Assembly: GCF_030272615.1 (NCBI RefSeq)
Contig: NC_081411.1
Coordinates: 42,521,140-42,585,139, forward strand
DNA: 64,000 bases
Origin: Cryptomeria japonica
Taxonomy: Eukaryota > Streptophyta > Pinopsida > Cupressales > Cupressaceae
Direction of reading: 5' to 3'
Made by a program: the position numbers and the translations under genes
The notes under the pieces: model-generated
Database searches by the model: none
What the model was told of the DNA's origin: nothing
What the model saw: the letters and a program-made list of their open reading frames with translations, nothing else
Shown: positions 61,647 to 64,000 of the stretch, piece by piece
How the letters are laid out: each line of letters begins with the position of its first letter
How positions within the stretch are numbered: position 1 is the stretch's first letter

Positions 61647-62067
61647 TCATTCATTCATTTTATTGGGCATTGGCTTCAAAATATTCTCATCGATGTCAAT
61701 TAGATACTTTGGTTTCCTACAAATGATTCTAGGAGATGTTAACATCAGTGCATTGCGTGCATTAGGTACATTCATCACATCAAATAGAGCCAATGTATGT
61801 TCATCATTGCATGCATTAGCTACATTCATTGCATTAGGTTCATATGGTAAATCAAATGTTGTTGGTGCATCTTCATCATTTTTTTGATTATTTATTGTGA
61901 TCTCTTCTTCAATTGTATTATGTTCATTTGGTAAATCGAATTGAGATGTTGAGGATGACATACCTTCTTGTCCCATTATTCTTATGTCATGTAATTTCTT
62001 CATACACTGCCTTTGTCTTTCCTTTTTAGCCTCTCGTTGTTCCACCTTTCCTCACTTGTTCTTTCCC
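61647..62067 (-). pseudogene. Decayed gene start of unknown function behind GCGTACGC motifs
   Basis: On the minus strand, an AG (TTTAG) acceptor-like site at about 62089 precedes a start codon at 62067. This gives MGKNK, an in-frame TGA, then GKVEQREAKKERQRQCMKKL and an acidic region to 61647. The basic start followed by a Ser/Asp/Glu-rich segment with repeated 'FDLPNE/FDLPYEPNA' phrases is visible. I do not recognise the family. The 5' flank carries the same CG-rich motif type (62370-62525) as the decayed gene at 42000, so the two may belong to related transposons (inference). Confidence 0.4.
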
Positions 62068-62369
62068 ATCGTTAATACCGATTGTCCTAAATAGAATCAT
62101 ATTACATATATATGTAAACAAAAGTTCTTAAACAATCAAATAACCATAAAATTGAGAATTATCATTATTTTTTTAAATCAAAACTATTAAACAATCACAA
62201 TAACATTGACCAAACTACTAAGAACAACAATTCAATAATTTGAAATCATGCAAAACAAAAATTTCACTTACTTCTACATATAAAATTGTCACAAAAGCGT
62301 AGTAAAAGTTGCAGTGGGGCCTTCAACGACCTCAAAAACTTCTATTGAGGTCATCGAGGCTATTGGGCA

Positions 62370-62525
62370 ACTAAAAGTATGTCCAAGAACTGCGTACGCG
62401 GTATGTTTAATAACCCCATGCATGCTTTTAGTCCCTAAAAATGCTCAGCATACCAACGCCCATATTTTCAGTACCCCGTATGCGCTTTTCTTATCAAAAC
62501 CTTGTACATGTTACTTGTACGAAAT
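62370..62525. repeat. Second cluster of GCGTACGC-type motifs
   Basis: Variants 'ctgcgtacgcggt', 'catgcatgcttttagtccct', 'ccgtatgcgctttt' and 'ttgtacatgttacttgtacg' lie about 30-50 bases apart. The combination with 'agtccctaaa' matches the cluster at 41700-41880. Confidence 0.6.
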
Positions 62526-62551
62526 AAAATATGAAGGAAAAGGGGGGGGGA

Positions 62552-62602
62552 GAGGTATAGAGAGAGAGAGGGAGAGGGATAGAGAGAGGGGGGGGAGGGA
62601 GG

Positions 62603-62667
<65 letters not shown>
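62552..62667. repeat. (GA)n and G-rich microsatellite
   Basis: A G-run and GGGA repeats followed by pure (GA)n to about 62667. Confidence 0.93.
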
Positions 62668-62669
<2 letters not shown>

Positions 62670-63084
62670 CAAATTAAGGATATTACATTGTCTTTTGTTT
62701 TATAATATATTGGTAGATGAACAGGTCAGATGTTTTTCAGGCCATATTTGAAGGGGATTTGATGGTTCAAAAGAAATGAGTGATTGTGATAAAGGAGATG
62801 GGAGATAATATTATTATGTTCCAAGTGGTATATAATGAGATGGGTAAACAAAATATAGTGATGAAAGAGGTGAGAGGAGAAGGTATTGTGTTTCAGGTTG
62901 TAGGTTTCATGGAGAATAGAAGAGTAGAAGTCATAGTGGAGGAGGTAGGAGGAGAAAGCTTGAAAGTGTTTCTCAATTTTCTCTACACAAGAAAAGTGGG
63001 TGATAATGAATTTTTTTTCCAATTATAAACAACTTGCGAGGCTTGCAGCCAATTTTTAGATAAAGAAGTTGTTTACCAAGTTGA

Positions 63085-63200
63085 ATTGGTGTATGCATGG
63101 GGTATGGAGGAAGGGAGAGAGGGGGAGCATGCTGGTTTGTTATTTTTGTAAGAAATATTGGTACTACTTTGTATATTGTAATAATGGTTCATCTTGCCAC
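63085..63200. repeat. Direct repeat Z, copy 1
   Basis: About 105 bases from 'ttggtgtatgcatggggtatgg' to 'ggttcatcttgccacctt' match copy 2 at 63409-63515. Confidence 0.85.
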
Positions 63201-63408
63201 CTTAGGACACCGTATGACTCCTTAGGACATCATATGCTCCTAAAGGGTCATGTGGTGTGCTAAGGGGTCACATGATGTCATTAGGTGTTATGTGGGGTCC
63301 TAAGGGAGAGAAGGAGAGAGAGAGGGGGGATGGGAAAGTAAGGGAGATAAAGGGGGTAGGGAGAGAGAAAGAGTCGAGAGGGAGAGAAGAAGAGAGGGAG
63401 AGAGAGGA

Positions 63409-63515
63409 ATGGGGTATGGAGGAATGGAGAGAGGGGGAACATGTTGGTTTGTTATTCTTGTAAGCAGTATTGGTACTGCTTTTTATATTGTAATAATGGT
63501 TCATCTTTCCACCTT
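63409..63515. repeat. Direct repeat Z, copy 2
   Basis: Second copy, starting 'ggggtatggaggaatgg', about 90 % identical to copy 1 by eye. Together with the minisatellite it suggests a larger repeat unit of about 325 bases. Confidence 0.85.
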
Positions 63516-63599
63516 ATGATATCGTAATTCCATCTTGACCCCTTAAGACATCATATGCTCCTAAAAGGTCATGCGGTGTTATTTGGGGTCCTAAAGGAG

Positions 63600-63707
<108 letters not shown>

Positions 63708-64000
63708 TAGGACACCACATGACCCCTTAGAGCACCACATTAGGGTTATATGGTGTTGTTAGGGGTCATATTGTGTTAGGGGTCATATTGTGTCCTAAGG
63801 GGACATATTGTGTCCTATGACCCCTTACAAAACCATATGGTGTCATTATGGGTCCTAAAGTGTATTTAGGGGTCATATGGTATCGTGTGATCCCTTAACA
63901 CACCATATGACCCATTAGGTGTTGTTAGGGGTCATATTGTGTCCTATGACCCCTTAGGTGTCATTATGGGTCATATTGTGTTCTAAGGGTTCATATTGTG

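Noticed and set aside
61647-62067. Helitron protein start
   Set aside because: The basic, coiled N-terminus is vaguely similar, but no Rep or helicase motif, CTRR end or hairpin was found.
62780-63028. 82-residue open frame (MIVIKEMGDN...) possibly related to BTB or acylphosphatase
   Set aside because: Similarity is only a few residues ('FLNFLYT'), and both strands are open because of purine-rich composition. It has no support as a gene.

Overview
The window is nuclear DNA from a seed plant with a very repeat-rich genome. A gymnosperm (conifer-like) source fits best: large nested LTR elements with a few percent LTR divergence, a decayed plant-type LINE, long AT-rich gene-free stretches and only one intact host gene. 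The species call is inference. No rRNA, tRNA or CRISPR array was seen.

Layout. 1-2.5 kb: a forward LTR ending inside the gag start of a minus-strand copia element whose own LTR follows. 2.5-12.5 kb: a degenerate CT-rich tract split by a complete 8-kb LTR element (3213-11203) with exact 5-bp target duplications and 1149-bp LTRs; it encodes coiled-coil, zinc-knuckle and conserved novel domains but no reverse transcriptase or integrase. 12.5-17.6 kb: microsatellites, a near-perfect 101-bp-arm hairpin, a duplicated LTR-like block around a fold-back element, and a GA-rich tract. 17.7-18.9 kb: a 1.17-kb terminal-inverted-repeat element with a cluster of short palindromes. 19.0-19.6 kb: degenerate telomere-like repeats. 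20.8-29.7 kb: a decayed LINE split by two solo LTRs. 29.7-36.8 kb: gene-free DNA with dispersed direct repeats and a Mutator-type MITE flanked by a 12-bp target duplication.

36.8-39.2 kb holds the one intact host gene, a two-exon plantacyanin (secreted blue copper protein) on the minus strand, with a TATA-like box, a poly(A) signal and a 1635-bp intron. 41.7-44.6 kb holds a decayed multi-exon gene of unknown function behind a cluster of CG-rich GCGTACGC-type motifs; the same motif type recurs near 62.4 kb in front of another decayed gene start. 45.05-59.03 kb is a minus-strand Ty1/copia element into which a second pol-less element (48725-55306) has inserted. 60.8-64.0 kb contains a 358-bp tandem repeat, GA/TA microsatellites and a 20-30-bp palindromic minisatellite.

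The most notable observation is that the pol-less elements at 3.2-11.2 kb and 48.7-55.3 kb, though different in LTR sequence, share the same protein architecture: coiled coil, several CCHC knuckles, a conserved domain of roughly 400 residues, and a coiled-coil/Lys-rich tail. They share primer-site and polypurine-tract types with the resident copia element. This suggests a coding but non-autonomous LTR lineage that relies on copia enzymes supplied in trans.
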